This document shows, in pieces, positions 1 through 8,735 of a stretch of 53,278 nucleotides of DNA. The notes under the pieces are model-generated. The model was not told the origin of the DNA, did no database searches, and saw only the letters and a program-made list of their open reading frames with translations. Origin of the DNA: Pseudoxanthomonas suwonensis (GTDB taxonomy: Bacteria > Pseudomonadota > Gammaproteobacteria > Xanthomonadales > Xanthomonadaceae); contig NZ_PDWP01000027.1 of assembly GCF_010093235.1 (NCBI RefSeq), positions 1 to 53,278 on the forward strand, given 5' to 3'. A program made the position numbers and the translations under genes. The stretch's first letter is position 1. Each line of letters starts with the position of its first letter.

Positions 1-157
1 GTCCTTGTATATACACGCCAGCTCCACTTTGTGTTTTTTCCAGAAGAAGACGGACACCCATTTGCGCCTTAGTCTCTTCCAGTTCTCGTGGGCTCGGAGA
101 TGTGTATAAGAAGATGCTCAGGAGTCACTTGGGCCCGGTGATGTGTAAAAGAGCCAG
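1..157. other. Sequencing adapter remnants (non-genomic contig end)
   Basis: Bases 84-111 match 28 consecutive bases of the Nextera read-2 transposase adapter. On the minus strand they encode the well-known contaminant peptide HISEPTR. Bases 131-157 match the distal 27 bases of the same adapter at 23 of 27 positions, so a second copy with errors is present. Bases 45-53 also match nine bases of the Illumina P7 primer. The first ~80 bases are much more AT-rich than the rest. Genuine chromosome probably begins near base 158. No gene should be called here. Confidence 0.93.
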
Positions 158-382
158 GCGCAAGCGGCACGTGGACATGCCGTGGTCGCGCGCTGGAGCG
201 GCACGCGGAGCCGCGCGATGCGCCATGCCCCCGCGCTGCCGCGGCTCCGTCCGAAGCCATTGCCCGTGGGGCCGCAGCCTTTTCAGGCCTCTCCGCATCT
301 GCCTTGCACGGCGCCTCCAGCGCGCCCCCCGGCGCGGCGCAGTTCGCCGCGCTATGCTGTCCCGCCGCCTGCCGCACCCGTG

Positions 383-1741
383 ATGCCCGAGCAGAACTCC
401 ATCCTCACCCCCGCCCAGCTCAACACGCTGGCGCGCGACCTGCTGGAGAGCGCGTTCCCGCTGGTATGGGTCGAGGGTGAGCTGGGCAACGTGACGCGGC
501 CGGCCTCCGGGCATCTGTACTTCAACCTCAAGGACTCGCGCGCCCAGGTCCGCTGCGCGATGTTCAAGCCCAAGAGCCAGTGGCTGAAGTTCGCCCCGCG
601 CGAAGGGCTCAAGGTGCTGGCCCGCGGCCGGCTCACGCTGTACGAGGCGCGCGGCGACTACCAGCTGGTGCTGGACCACATGGAGGAGGCCGGCGAAGGC
701 GCGCTGCGCCGGGCCTACGAGGCGCTGAAGGCCAAGCTCGAGTCCGAGGGCCTGTTCGACCAGGCACGCAAGCGCCCGCTTCCGGCCTGGGTGCGGCGCG
801 TGGCGGTGATCACCTCGCCCAGCGGCGCCGCCGTACGCGACGTGCTGAGCGTGCTCGCCCGCCGCTGCCCGCTGCTGGACGTGGAGATCCTGCCAACCCT
901 CGTGCAGGGCGAGACCGCCGCACCCCAGATCACTTCGCTGCTGCAGCGCGCCGGCGCCAGCGGCCGCTACGACGCGATCCTGCTGGCCCGCGGCGGCGGC
1001 TCGCTGGAAGACCTGTGGGCGTTCAACGACGAGCGCCTGGCGCGTGCGATCGCCGCATCGCCGGTGCCGGTCGTCTCCGCGGTCGGGCACGAAACCGACT
1101 TCACCCTGGCCGACTTCGCCGCCGACCTGCGCGCGCCCACGCCGTCGGTGGCCGCCGAGCTGCTGGTGCCGGACCGGCGCGACCTGCTGGCGCGCATCAG
1201 CGTGCTGCACGGGCGCCTACGTGCGATCCAGGGCCATCGCCTGCGCCAGGCCATGCAGCGTGTCGACCGTGCCTCGTTGCGCCTGCAGGCGCAGTCCCCA
1301 CGGAACCGCCTGCGCCTGCTCGGCCAGCGCCAGGAAGCCCTGCGCCGCCGGCTGGAAGCACGCTGGCGCGAACAGCTGCAACACCAGCACGCACGCCTGC
1401 GCCACGCCGGCGCGGTACTGCGCGCCCACCATCCACAGCGACGCGTCGCGCAGCTGCGCGAACGCCTGCTGCGCCTGCAGGCGCGCCCGCAGGCGGCGAT
1501 CGCCCGGATCCTGCAGCGCGATGCGCTCAAGCTGCGCGCCCTGGCGCGCTCGCTGGAAGCGTGCAGCCCGCTGGCCACGGTGGCGCGCGGCTATTCGATC
1601 GTCACCCGCGGCGACGATGGCGCCCTGGTGCACTCGGTCGCCCAGGTCGCGCCGGGCGACCGCGTGCAGGCCCGCCTGCGCGACGGCACCGTCGCGCTGA
1701 CGGTCGGGTCGGTCACGCCGGATCCGCCGTCACGGCCGTGA
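383..1741 (+). CDS. xseA: Exodeoxyribonuclease VII large subunit
   Basis: This is the large, catalytic subunit of exonuclease VII, which with XseB degrades single-stranded DNA into oligonucleotides in the cytoplasm. The 452 residues compare with about 456 in E. coli. An N-terminal OB-fold domain (about 1-105) is followed by the catalytic domain, with the conserved [11 protein letters not shown] block around residue 203 and VGHETDFT at about 234-241. The C-terminal half is a long Arg/Gln/Leu-rich helical region typical of the family. I chose the ATG at 383 because [14 protein letters not shown] aligns with the family N-terminus. The open frame upstream to 182 is Arg/Pro-rich noise next to adapter sequence. 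No xseB is visible nearby. Confidence 0.95.
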   Translation: MPEQNSILTPAQLNTLARDLLESAFPLVWVEGELGNVTRPASGHLYFNLKDSRAQVRCAMFKPKSQWLKFAPREGLKVLARGRLTLYEARGDYQLVLDHMEEAGEGALRRAYEALKAKLESEGLFDQARKRPLPAWVRRVAVITSPSGAAVRDVLSVLARRCPLLDVEILPTLVQGETAAPQITSLLQRAGASGRYDAILLARGGGSLEDLWAFNDERLARAIAASPVPVVSAVGHETDFTLADFAADLRAPTPSVAAELLVPDRRDLLARISVLHGRLRAIQGHRLRQAMQRVDRASLRLQAQSPRNRLRLLGQRQEALRRRLEARWREQLQHQHARLRHAGAVLRAHHPQRRVAQLRERLLRLQARPQAAIARILQRDALKLRALARSLEACSPLATVARGYSIVTRGDDGALVHSVAQVAPGDRVQARLRDGTVALTVGSVTPDPPSRP

Positions 1742-1841
1742 GCGGGCGCATCCGCGCGGCGTCTGTCACCAGGCCGTCATCCGGCGGTAATCGCCCCGGC
1801 ATCGACCGCAGGCAGGCTGGAAGCGCAACCGGAGACGGCCC

Positions 1842-2984
1842 ATGCGCTACGCCCTCGTCACCGAAACCTGGCCACCCGAGGTCAACGGGGTCGCACTGAC
1901 CGTGCAGTCACTGGCCTTTGGCCTGCGCGGGCGCGGCCATGCGGTCGAGGTCGCCCGTCCGCGCCAGCCCGGTGCTGGCCCGGACGAAGGCCTGGAAACC
2001 CTGCTCCTCCCCGGCGCGGCGCTGCCGCATTACCCCGGCCTGCGCATCGGACTGCCCGCATCCGGCGCGCTGCACCGGCAGTGGCGCCGCACGCGACCGG
2101 ACACGGTGTACATCGCCACCGAAGGCCCGCTGGGGTGGTCGGCACTCCGCACCGCCAGGCGCCTCGGCATTCCGGTCGCCAGTGGCTTCCATACCCGCTT
2201 CGACCACTACATGCGCGACTACGGCCTGGCCTGGCTGCAGCCGGGGGCATTGCGCCTGATGCGCCGTTTCCACAATCGCGCCGACGCCACCCTGGTGCCG
2301 ACCATGGAGCTGGAGCAGGCGCTGCGCACGCAGGGTTTCTCGCGCGTGGTGCGGCTGGCGCGGGCGGTGGACACCACGCAGTTCACGCCGTTCCGTCGCG
2401 ACACGCACCTGCGCCGCGACTGGGGCGCCGATGCCGCCACGCCGGTGGTGGTGTACGTGGGGCGGATCGCAGCGGAGAAGAACCTGGACCTGGCAGTCCG
2501 GGCGTTCCGCGCCCTGCAGCGGCAGCGCGCGGATGCGCGCTTCGTGTGGATCGGCGACGGCCCCCTGCGCGAGGCGCTGGCGCGCGGGAATCCCGACTTC
2601 GTGTTCTGCGGGATGCAGCGCGGGGAGGCATTGGCGCGGCACTTCGCCAGCGGCGACCTGTTCCTGTTCCCCAGCCTCAGCGAGACCTTCGGCAACGTCG
2701 TCCTCGAAGCGATGGCCAGCGGCGTGCCGACCGTGGCCTTCGACACCGGCGCCGCCCGCGAACACCTGCATACCGGCGTACACGGGCTGCTGGCGCATGA
2801 CGACGCCGGCTTCATCGCCGCCGCCGTCGCCCTGGCGGGCGATGCCACCCTGCGCCGCGAGATGGGCGTGGCGGCGCGCACCGCGGTGCTGGGGCTGCGC
2901 CCGGAACAGGTCGCGGCCGACTTCGATGCCCTACTGGCGACGCTGGCCCGCCGTGGAGCCCTCGATGCACCTCTCGCCGCCTGA
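1842..2984 (+). CDS. GT4-family (group 1) glycosyltransferase
   Basis: This 380-residue cytoplasmic or peripheral-membrane glycosyltransferase probably transfers a sugar from a nucleotide donor to a lipid or glycan acceptor. The N-terminal Rossmann half begins with the GT4 pattern ETWPPEVNGVA. The C-terminal half has VYVGRIAAEKNLDL (about residues 205-218) and the nucleotide-sugar site SLSETFGNVVLEAMASG, whose EX7E-type glutamates are typical of retaining GT-B enzymes. It resembles the family that includes plant/bacterial SQDG synthase and PimB. GGAG at 1831-1834 precedes the ATG. The next gene, a PAP2 phosphatase, starts inside its last codons, so the two are translationally coupled. This suggests a role in lipid or glycolipid metabolism (inference). 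Donor and acceptor cannot be read from the sequence. Confidence 0.85.
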   Translation: MRYALVTETWPPEVNGVALTVQSLAFGLRGRGHAVEVARPRQPGAGPDEGLETLLLPGAALPHYPGLRIGLPASGALHRQWRRTRPDTVYIATEGPLGWSALRTARRLGIPVASGFHTRFDHYMRDYGLAWLQPGALRLMRRFHNRADATLVPTMELEQALRTQGFSRVVRLARAVDTTQFTPFRRDTHLRRDWGADAATPVVVYVGRIAAEKNLDLAVRAFRALQRQRADARFVWIGDGPLREALARGNPDFVFCGMQRGEALARHFASGDLFLFPSLSETFGNVVLEAMASGVPTVAFDTGAAREHLHTGVHGLLAHDDAGFIAAAVALAGDATLRREMGVAARTAVLGLRPEQVAADFDALLATLARRGALDAPLAA

Positions 2985-3543
2985 TCCGCTCCCCGCCGAG
3001 CTGCCGGCGCGCGCCGGCCCCGGTGCACGCCTGCATGCACGCGAGCAGCGCTGGTGCCTGCTGGCCAACCGCATGTGCATGCGCAGGTCGGTGCGCGGCT
3101 ATTTCGCCTGCGTCAGCCGCCTGGGCGACGGCTTCGCCTGGTACGCGCTGATCGCCTCACTGGCGGTGCTGGGCGGCGAGGACGGCCGCCTGACGGCCCT
3201 GCACATGGCTGCCGTGGGCCTGGCCTCGCTGGCGTTGTACCGTGGCCTCAAGCGATGGCCCAGGCGACCGCGCCCGTTTGCCGCCGACCTGCGCATCCGC
3301 GCATGGGTCGCGCCGCTGGACGAGTTCAGCTTCCCCTCCGGGCCCACCCTGCACGCCGTGGCCTTCAGCGTGGTGGCCCTGGCCCATTATCCGGTGCTGG
3401 CGCCGCTGCTGCTGCCGTTCAGCGCCTCGGTCGCGGCCTCGCGGGTGGTGCTGGGGCTGCATTATCCCAGCGACGTCCTGGCCGCCATCGCCATGGGCCT
3501 TGCGCTGGGCGGCGGTTCGCTCTGGCTGGCGGGCGTTGCCTAG
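2965..3543 (+). CDS. PAP2-superfamily membrane phosphatase
   Basis: This 192-residue phosphatidic-acid-phosphatase-type 2 protein is probably an integral inner-membrane lipid or polyprenyl pyrophosphate phosphatase. Motif C1 (KX6RP) is present as KRWPRRPRP and C3 as SRVVLGLHYPSD. Motif C2 reads FPSGPTLHA where the family has PSGH, so the C2 histidine (general acid in PAP2 enzymes) is a proline. One base (CAC to CCC) explains this. Hydrophobic stretches follow C1 and C2. ATG 2965 overlaps the end of the glycosyltransferase gene by 20 bases; a GTG at 2953 is an alternative start. The stop overlaps the stop of the convergent hydrolase gene by four bases. Activity is uncertain unless the substitution is a sequencing error. 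Confidence 0.82.
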   Translation: MHLSPPDPLPAELPARAGPGARLHAREQRWCLLANRMCMRRSVRGYFACVSRLGDGFAWYALIASLAVLGGEDGRLTALHMAAVGLASLALYRGLKRWPRRPRPFAADLRIRAWVAPLDEFSFPSGPTLHAVAFSVVALAHYPVLAPLLLPFSASVAASRVVLGLHYPSDVLAAIAMGLALGGGSLWLAGVA

Positions 3544-4445
3544 CCGGACGCGCCAGGCAGCGCATCGAAGCCTTCCACCCGCGCGCGCACGATTGCCGGT
3601 GCGAGCTGCGCCGGCCAGTCGCGGTCGTTGGCGACCTGGGCGGTGAGGCGCGTGTCTTCCAGCCGCGCGAAGTCGAGCTCGGCGATCGCCCATTCCTGGC
3701 CGGCACCGGCGCTGGCCAGGATGCCGTCGGCCGGGAAGCCCACGTCCATCGGCGCGTAGATCGCCGCGTCGCCGGTGTTCGTATCCAGCGCCGGGCTCCA
3801 GGGCGCGTCGCCGGCGGTGACGGCCTGGGCGACGAAGAAGCGGTTCTCCAGCGCGCGCGCCAGGCAACCCACGCGCACCCGGGTGGCTCCGGCGGCGGTG
3901 TCGGTGCAGCTGGGCACCAGCAGCAGGCGCGCGCCGGCCTCGTACTGGGCGCGCACCGGCAGCGGGAACTCGCTGTCGTAGCAGATGCTGATGCCCGCGC
4001 GCACGCCGGCCACATCCACCACCTTCAGCGCCTCGCCGGGCACGATCACCCCGGTCCGCTTCTCGAAGCCGGTCAGCTGCAGCTTGTCCTGCCACTGGTG
4101 GCCGCCATCGGGCGCGAACAGGTCGGCGCGGTTGCGATGGCGGCCGGCGCCGATGTCCAGCAGGAAGCTGCCGGCGACGATGTACATGCCCAGCTCTCGG
4201 GCGAGGCCGGAAAACAGCGCCAGCCAGGCCTGGCGATGCTGCTGGATCGCCTGCAGCGAGGCGTGCAGGTCGGCGTAGACCTGCGGCCCGTGGATGGCCG
4301 CCAGCTCCAGCGACAGGTATTCCGGCAACACCGCGACGCGCACGCCCTGCGCCGCGGCCTGTTCCAGCAAAGCGCGCTGGCGCGCGGCAAACGCCTCGAA
4401 GTCCGCGGGCTTGCCGACTTCGTAGCGGCAGGCGGCAACTTTCAT
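3540..4445 (-). CDS. Nitrilase-superfamily carbon-nitrogen hydrolase
   Basis: This 301-residue cytoplasmic amidase-like enzyme cleaves a non-peptide C-N bond. The Glu-Lys-Cys triad is visible: E42 in LPEYLSLE, the lysine in WQDKLQLTGFE and the cysteine in ISICYDSEF. The start MKVAACRYEV has a strong AAGGAG about eight bases upstream on the minus strand. Its ATG overlaps the stop of the upstream GNAT gene (ATGA). In many bacteria a GNAT domain and this nitrilase branch form a single polypeptide (B. subtilis YhcX type, GNAT first), and here the same order occurs as two coupled genes. The two probably act together (inference); the substrate is unknown. Confidence 0.88.
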   Translation of the reverse strand: MKVAACRYEVGKPADFEAFAARQRALLEQAAAQGVRVAVLPEYLSLELAAIHGPQVYADLHASLQAIQQHRQAWLALFSGLARELGMYIVAGSFLLDIGAGRHRNRADLFAPDGGHQWQDKLQLTGFEKRTGVIVPGEALKVVDVAGVRAGISICYDSEFPLPVRAQYEAGARLLLVPSCTDTAAGATRVRVGCLARALENRFFVAQAVTAGDAPWSPALDTNTGDAAIYAPMDVGFPADGILASAGAGQEWAIAELDFARLEDTRLTAQVANDRDWPAQLAPAIVRARVEGFDALPGASG

Positions 4446-5053
4446 GGTTTCTCCTTCCAGTCGCGCGACCAGAAGGTCAGCGCATGTTCGATTTCGCCCC
4501 TGCCGATCTCCTCCCACGCCAGGCGGACGGCCAGTCCCGGCAGGCGCGCATAGCCGCGGCCGTGCCAGAACGCATCGTTGGGCCGGTACCCGGGCGGGCG
4601 GCGCGGATCATCCGGATCGCGGTCCACCGCGCAGAACGCGGTGAAGCGGAAGCGGCCAAGCCTGCGTGCATGGGCCTCGCGTTCGTCGAAGAAGGCATGG
4701 CCCACGCCCAGTCCACGGTAGGCGGGCAGCAGCACCGACTCGCCGAAGTAGAACACCTCTTCGGCCGGCAGGCCGGCGTGCTGCAGCGGCGCGGCGAACG
4801 CCTCGGCGTCGTCCAGCAGCGGCAGGCCGGTGGAGGCGCCCACCACGCGGCCCTCGTCCAGGGCCAGCACCAGCACGCTCTCGCGCGACTCGACATACGG
4901 CTGCAGGTACTGGCGCTCGTAGCCGCTGTCCGGGTCGCCGTCGTACAGGTACGGCCAGTCGCGGAATACGGCCACCCGCAGGCGCGCGACCTCGTCGAGC
5001 CAGGGCGTGATGTCGGGGCCGTGGAAAGTGCGGATCTGCGGCTTGGCTGGCAT
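4442..5053 (-). CDS. GNAT-family N-acetyltransferase
   Basis: This 203-residue acyl-CoA-dependent acetyltransferase has the acetyl-CoA pyrophosphate-binding loop YRGLGVGHAFFDE after a beta strand ending FGESVLLP. It is the separate counterpart of the N-terminal domain of YhcX-type GNAT-nitrilase fusions, and its stop codon overlaps the start of the nitrilase gene by four bases. It begins 29 bases after the recO stop and is probably the penultimate gene of the lepB-rnc-era-recO transcript. The acetylated substrate is unknown. The N-terminus (MPAKPQIRTFHGPDITPWLD) suits the only nearby ATG. Confidence 0.87.
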   Translation of the reverse strand: MPAKPQIRTFHGPDITPWLDEVARLRVAVFRDWPYLYDGDPDSGYERQYLQPYVESRESVLVLALDEGRVVGASTGLPLLDDAEAFAAPLQHAGLPAEEVFYFGESVLLPAYRGLGVGHAFFDEREAHARRLGRFRFTAFCAVDRDPDDPRRPPGYRPNDAFWHGRGYARLPGLAVRLAWEEIGRGEIEHALTFWSRDWKEKP

Positions 5054-5082
5054 GCGCGGATTTTACGCGCAGTACCGCAGCG

Positions 5083-5817
5083 TCAACCGGTGCCGCGGCC
5101 CAGGCGCTGCAGTTGCGCGGCCATCTCCCACGATGCGAGCGGGCGCGGACCGAGATGGTGGGCCAGCACCGCGCGCAGCGGCAGGCGCAGGCTGGCCAGG
5201 TCTTCCGCGTCCGGCTGCACGTCGGCGGCCAGGGCCAGCAGCGCGGCGCCGGTGGCGGCGGCGTTGCGCTCGCCGTGGCCGCGGTCGCTGAGCAGCCGGC
5301 GTGCGCCGTGCTCGGGATCCAGCCGGTAGCGCGCAGCCGGATCCAGCGGCTGGCCATCCCCATCCACGTCCAGCTCGAAACCCACGCCCAGCGCGCCCAG
5401 CAGGTCCCGCTCGAAGCGGCGCAGGGTCCAGGCCAGCGACTGGCCGTCGACCAGGGCAGCGCGGGTGCGCGCGTAGGCGTCGAACAGATCCGGCAGCGGA
5501 TCCTGGCGCGGCGCCAGGCGCAGCACCAGCTCGTTGAGGTAGAACGCGGCCAGCTGCACCTGTCCGCCCAGCCGCGGCGCCGCATCCAGCGCCTCGGCAG
5601 CGCGCAGCTGCGCCAGCTCGCCGGCCAGCACCGCATCGAAACGGATGTGCTGCAGCGGCTGCAGCGCGGCGCGCAGCACCTGCCGCTTCGGCGAGTTCAC
5701 CCCGCGCGCGACCAGGCCCAGGCGCCCGTGGGCGGCGCTGAGCACCTCGACCAGCAGGCTGGTCTCGCGCCACGGCCGGGCATGCAGGACGAAGGCGCTC
5801 TCGCCCTCGATGCGCAT
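5083..5817 (-). CDS. recO: DNA repair protein RecO
   Basis: RecO acts with RecR in the RecF pathway, loading RecA on SSB-coated single-stranded DNA and annealing complementary strands. The 244-residue protein begins with the family N-terminus ([19 protein letters not shown]), the OB-fold that binds DNA and SSB, followed by [12 protein letters not shown]. The helical C-terminal part runs to LQRLGRG. It lies 27 bases downstream of era, the standard proteobacterial rnc-era-recO order. No zinc-finger cysteines are seen in the C-terminal region, as is usual for gammaproteobacterial RecO. Confidence 0.93.
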   Translation of the reverse strand: MRIEGESAFVLHARPWRETSLLVEVLSAAHGRLGLVARGVNSPKRQVLRAALQPLQHIRFDAVLAGELAQLRAAEALDAAPRLGGQVQLAAFYLNELVLRLAPRQDPLPDLFDAYARTRAALVDGQSLAWTLRRFERDLLGALGVGFELDVDGDGQPLDPAARYRLDPEHGARRLLSDRGHGERNAAATGAALLALAADVQPDAEDLASLRLPLRAVLAHHLGPRPLASWEMAAQLQRLGRGTG

Positions 5818-5844
5818 GTCAGCAACCGCCGGCCATGCCGCGGC

Positions 5845-6768
5845 TTACTCCTGGCCGTAGCCGAAGGCCTTGAGCGCGGCCTCGTCGTCGGACCAGCCCT
5901 CGCGCACGCGCACCCAGGTCTCCAGGAACACCTTGCGCCCGAACAGCCGCTCCATCTGCTGGCGCGCCTTGCTGCCGATCTCGCGCAGGCGGGCGCCGGC
6001 CTTGCCGATCACGATCGGCTTCTGGCCTTCGCGTTCGACCCAGATCACCGCACCGATGCGCAGCAGCGCACCGTCCTCGGCGAAGCGCTCGATCTCCACC
6101 GTGGTCGCGTACGGCAGCTCGTCGCCGAGCTGGCGCATGAGCTGCTCGCGCACCAGCTCGCCAGCCAGGAAGCGCTGGCTGCGGTCGGTGATCTCGTCCT
6201 CGTCATAGACCGGCGGGGCTTCGGGAAGCTGCGCCAGGATGTCGGCGACCAGGTCCTCCAGGCCCTTGCGCTTGAGCGCGGAGATCGGGTGCACGGCGGC
6301 GAAATCGCGGTCCTTCGCCACCTCCGCCAGGAACGGCAGCAGGGTGGTCTTGTCCTTGAGCCGGTCGACCTTGTTGACCACCAGCACCACCGGGATGCCG
6401 GCGTCGTGGAGCACGTTGAAGGCCAGCGTGTCCTCCTCGTCCCAGCGGCCGGCCTCGACCACCAGCACCGCGGCGTCCACGTCCTCGACCGCGCCGCGGG
6501 CAGTGCGGTTCATCACCCGGCTCATCGCCGAGGCCTTGAACCGGCCCTCCTGGCGGTGCAGGCCGGGGGTGTCGACCAGCAGCATCTGTCCGCCCGGCAC
6601 CGTGGCGATGCCCAGCAGGCGGTGGCGCGTGGTCTGCGGGCGATTGGAGACGATGCTGACCTTGGCCCCGACCAGGGCGTTGACCAGGGTGGACTTGCCG
6701 ACGTTCGGGCGGCCGACGACGGCTACGCTGCCGCAGCGATGGGAGGCTTCGTTGTTTCCGGGATTCAC
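5845..6768 (-). CDS. era: GTPase Era
   Basis: Era is an essential GTPase that binds the 3' end of 16S rRNA and helps 30S subunit maturation. The 307 residues contain G1 GRPNVGKST (19-27), the G2 threonines in [10 protein letters not shown]3 DTPGLH and G4 NKVD, then a C-terminal KH domain with the signature [17 protein letters not shown]. It is 12 bases downstream of rnc, so the two are cotranscribed as in most proteobacteria. Nothing is unusual in the sequence. Confidence 0.97.
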   Translation of the reverse strand: MNPGNNEASHRCGSVAVVGRPNVGKSTLVNALVGAKVSIVSNRPQTTRHRLLGIATVPGGQMLLVDTPGLHRQEGRFKASAMSRVMNRTARGAVEDVDAAVLVVEAGRWDEEDTLAFNVLHDAGIPVVLVVNKVDRLKDKTTLLPFLAEVAKDRDFAAVHPISALKRKGLEDLVADILAQLPEAPPVYDEDEITDRSQRFLAGELVREQLMRQLGDELPYATTVEIERFAEDGALLRIGAVIWVEREGQKPIVIGKAGARLREIGSKARQQMERLFGRKVFLETWVRVREGWSDDEAALKAFGYGQE

Positions 6769-6780
6769 GTATTGGACCGT

Positions 6781-7473
6781 CTATGGCTGCCGGGGCGGGG
6801 GCTCCAGCCGTTCCAGCACCGCCGCCGCCGCGGCCTGTTCGGCCAGGCGACGCGAGGTGCCCTGCCCTTCGGCGCTGGCCGGAGGCTCGCTCAGGGTACA
6901 CCGGGCGAGGAACACCTTGGCATGTTCCTCGCCGCTTTCGGAGACCAGTTCATAGGCCGGCAGGGGCTTCTGCCGGGCCTGCAGCCACTCCTGCAGCCGG
7001 GTCTTGGCATCCTTCTCGGGCTTGCCGACCGGCAGGGCGGCCAGCGCCTGCTCGAACCAGGGGAGCACGGTCGCGCGACAGGCTTCGTAGCCGGCGTCCA
7101 GGTAGATGGCGGCCACCACCGCTTCCACGGCGTCAGCCAGGATCGAGTCGCGGCGGAAACCGCCGGATTTCAGTTCCCCGGGGCCCAGGGTCAGCCGATC
7201 GCCCAGCTCCAGCTGGCGGGCGATGACCGCCAGCGATGCCTCGCGCACCAGCTCGGCGCGGGCCCGGGTCAGCACGCCCTCGTCGGCCTTGGGCCAGCGC
7301 TGGTAGAGGGCCTCGGCGGCGATCAGGTTCACCACCGCGTCGCCGAGGAATTCAAGCCGCTCGTTGTGGGGCGAGCCGGCGCTGCGGTGGGTCAGCGCCT
7401 GTTGCAGCAGCGACGGATCGGCGAACGCATGGCCGATCCGGTCGCGCACAACGCTGCGGTCATTCGTCGTCAC
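6781..7473 (-). CDS. rnc: Ribonuclease III
   Basis: RNase III is the double-strand-specific endoribonuclease that processes the rRNA precursor and some mRNAs. The 230-residue protein has the catalytic signature [12 protein letters not shown] (36-47; metal ligands E41 and D45) and a C-terminal double-stranded RNA-binding domain from about 155 ([19 protein letters not shown]...). The start overlaps the end of the DUF4845 gene by 14 bases, so translation is probably coupled. The order lepB-DUF4845-rnc-era is typical. Confidence 0.96.
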   Translation of the reverse strand: MTTNDRSVVRDRIGHAFADPSLLQQALTHRSAGSPHNERLEFLGDAVVNLIAAEALYQRWPKADEGVLTRARAELVREASLAVIARQLELGDRLTLGPGELKSGGFRRDSILADAVEAVVAAIYLDAGYEACRATVLPWFEQALAALPVGKPEKDAKTRLQEWLQARQKPLPAYELVSESGEEHAKVFLARCTLSEPPASAEGQGTSRRLAEQAAAAAVLERLEPPPRQP

Positions 7474-7849
7474 TACCGCGCCGCGTAAGGGTCTGGCTGG
7501 TGTCGAAATTGCCCACCACGTCCAGGTTGTAGATCAACGGACGCCGCACCTCGTAGGTCACGTGCATGACCCAGCCGCCGTCGGCGCGCTCGAACTTCAG
7601 GTTCTGCGGCTTCACGTTCTCGGAGTAGTTGATGTACAGGCGGCGGAAGAACAGGTCCTGGATCCGCGCCGGGCTCATGTCACCCACGCCCGGCTCGCCG
7701 GCCAGCCCCTTCAGGGCCGTCCTCACCGCGTAGTACTCCTGGTACATCGGGAACAGCTTCATGCCGATGTAGGCGGCGAAGCCCAGCACCGCCAATACCA
7801 CCAGGAACCCGACCAGGCTCAGTCCGCCTTGCTTGCGCTTCATTGCCAT
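7460..7849 (-). CDS. DUF4845 small membrane protein
   Basis: This 129-residue protein has one N-terminal transmembrane helix ([27 protein letters not shown], about residues 8-34) and a predicted periplasmic remainder. It belongs to the DUF4845 family, nearly always found between lepB and rnc in beta- and gammaproteobacteria. Its function is unknown. The Gly-Leu-Ser-Leu start of the helix superficially resembles a type IV prepilin cleavage site, but the glutamate at +5 is missing, so pilin processing is unlikely. It overlaps rnc by 14 bases and lies 22 bases after lepB. Confidence 0.88.
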   Translation of the reverse strand: MAMKRKQGGLSLVGFLVVLAVLGFAAYIGMKLFPMYQEYYAVRTALKGLAGEPGVGDMSPARIQDLFFRRLYINYSENVKPQNLKFERADGGWVMHVTYEVRRPLIYNLDVVGNFDTSQTLTRRGSDDE

Positions 7850-7871
7850 CCCCCAACGGGCGCCATGCGCC

Positions 7872-8672
7872 CTACTTGATCGACGTCCCGATCCGCCCCG
7901 GATCGAAACTCCCCGTGCAGAACCAACCCTCGCAGTTCAGCCAGATCAGGAACGCCTTGCCGCGGAGGTTCTCCTCCGGCAGGAACGACGTCTGGGTCCA
8001 GAACCGGCTGTCCTCGCTATTATCACGATTGTCGCCCATGACGAAATAGTGGCCTTCCGGGACGGTCCATTCGCCCTGACCGGCGGGCGCGGCGCGGCCG
8101 ATCCACTCCAGCACGCGGTGGTCGCGGCCCGGCAGGTGTTCGGTCAGCAGGGTCGCGCCGTTCATTTCCGCGCCGCGGCCCTTGCCCACGTACTGGCCGA
8201 TCGGGGTGTAGCGCACCTCCTCGCCATTGACGAACAGGGTGTCGCCGCGGAAGGCGATGTGGTCGCCGGGCAGGCCGATCACGCGCTTGATCCAGTTCTG
8301 TTCCGGGTCGTGCGGCGGCTTGAACACCACCACGTCGCCGCGCGCCGGCTCGCCCAGCGCCACCACCTTGCGGTTGTTCACCGGCAGGCGCAGGCCGTAG
8401 GAGAACTTGTTGACCAGGATGAAGTCGCCGATCAGCAGGTTCGGCATCATCGAGCTGGACGGGATCTTGTACGGCTCGGCGACGAAGCTGCGCAGGACCA
8501 GCACCGCGGCCAGCACCGGGAAGAAGGCGCGCGAGTAGTCGACGACCACCGGCTCCTCGTCCAGCAGGCCGCCACGGGCGGCGCGGCGCTTGGCGAAGAA
8601 CAGGCTGTCCAGCAGCCACACCAGGCCGGTGGCGAAGGTCAGTACCACCAGGCCGATCTCAAACCATTTCAT
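7872..8672 (-). CDS. lepB: Signal peptidase I
   Basis: This inner-membrane serine-lysine protease removes signal peptides from exported preproteins. The 266 residues include two N-terminal membrane segments (about 5-25 and 48-64) and the catalytic serine S74 in PSSSMMP. The general-base lysine is K129 in IKRVIGLPGD, and the box GDNRDNSEDSRFW follows. It follows lepA by 63 bases, the conserved lepA-lepB arrangement, and leads into DUF4845-rnc-era-recO. Confidence 0.96.
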   Translation of the reverse strand: MKWFEIGLVVLTFATGLVWLLDSLFFAKRRAARGGLLDEEPVVVDYSRAFFPVLAAVLVLRSFVAEPYKIPSSSMMPNLLIGDFILVNKFSYGLRLPVNNRKVVALGEPARGDVVVFKPPHDPEQNWIKRVIGLPGDHIAFRGDTLFVNGEEVRYTPIGQYVGKGRGAEMNGATLLTEHLPGRDHRVLEWIGRAAPAGQGEWTVPEGHYFVMGDNRDNSEDSRFWTQTSFLPEENLRGKAFLIWLNCEGWFCTGSFDPGRIGTSIK

Positions 8673-8735
8673 GCTCAGTCCTTGCGACGGATTCCGGGGG
8701 GCGCCGGGCGCGGCCGGGGGCGCCGCGCCGGTGCG

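Noticed and set aside
182-382. N-terminal extension of xseA (67 residues)
   Set aside because: Arg/Pro-rich, outside the family alignment, and adjacent to adapter sequence; the ATG at 383 gives the normal length.
7460-7849. DUF4845 protein as a type IV prepilin
   Set aside because: The hydrophobic start resembles a prepilin helix, but the +5 glutamate and a clean cleavage context are absent.
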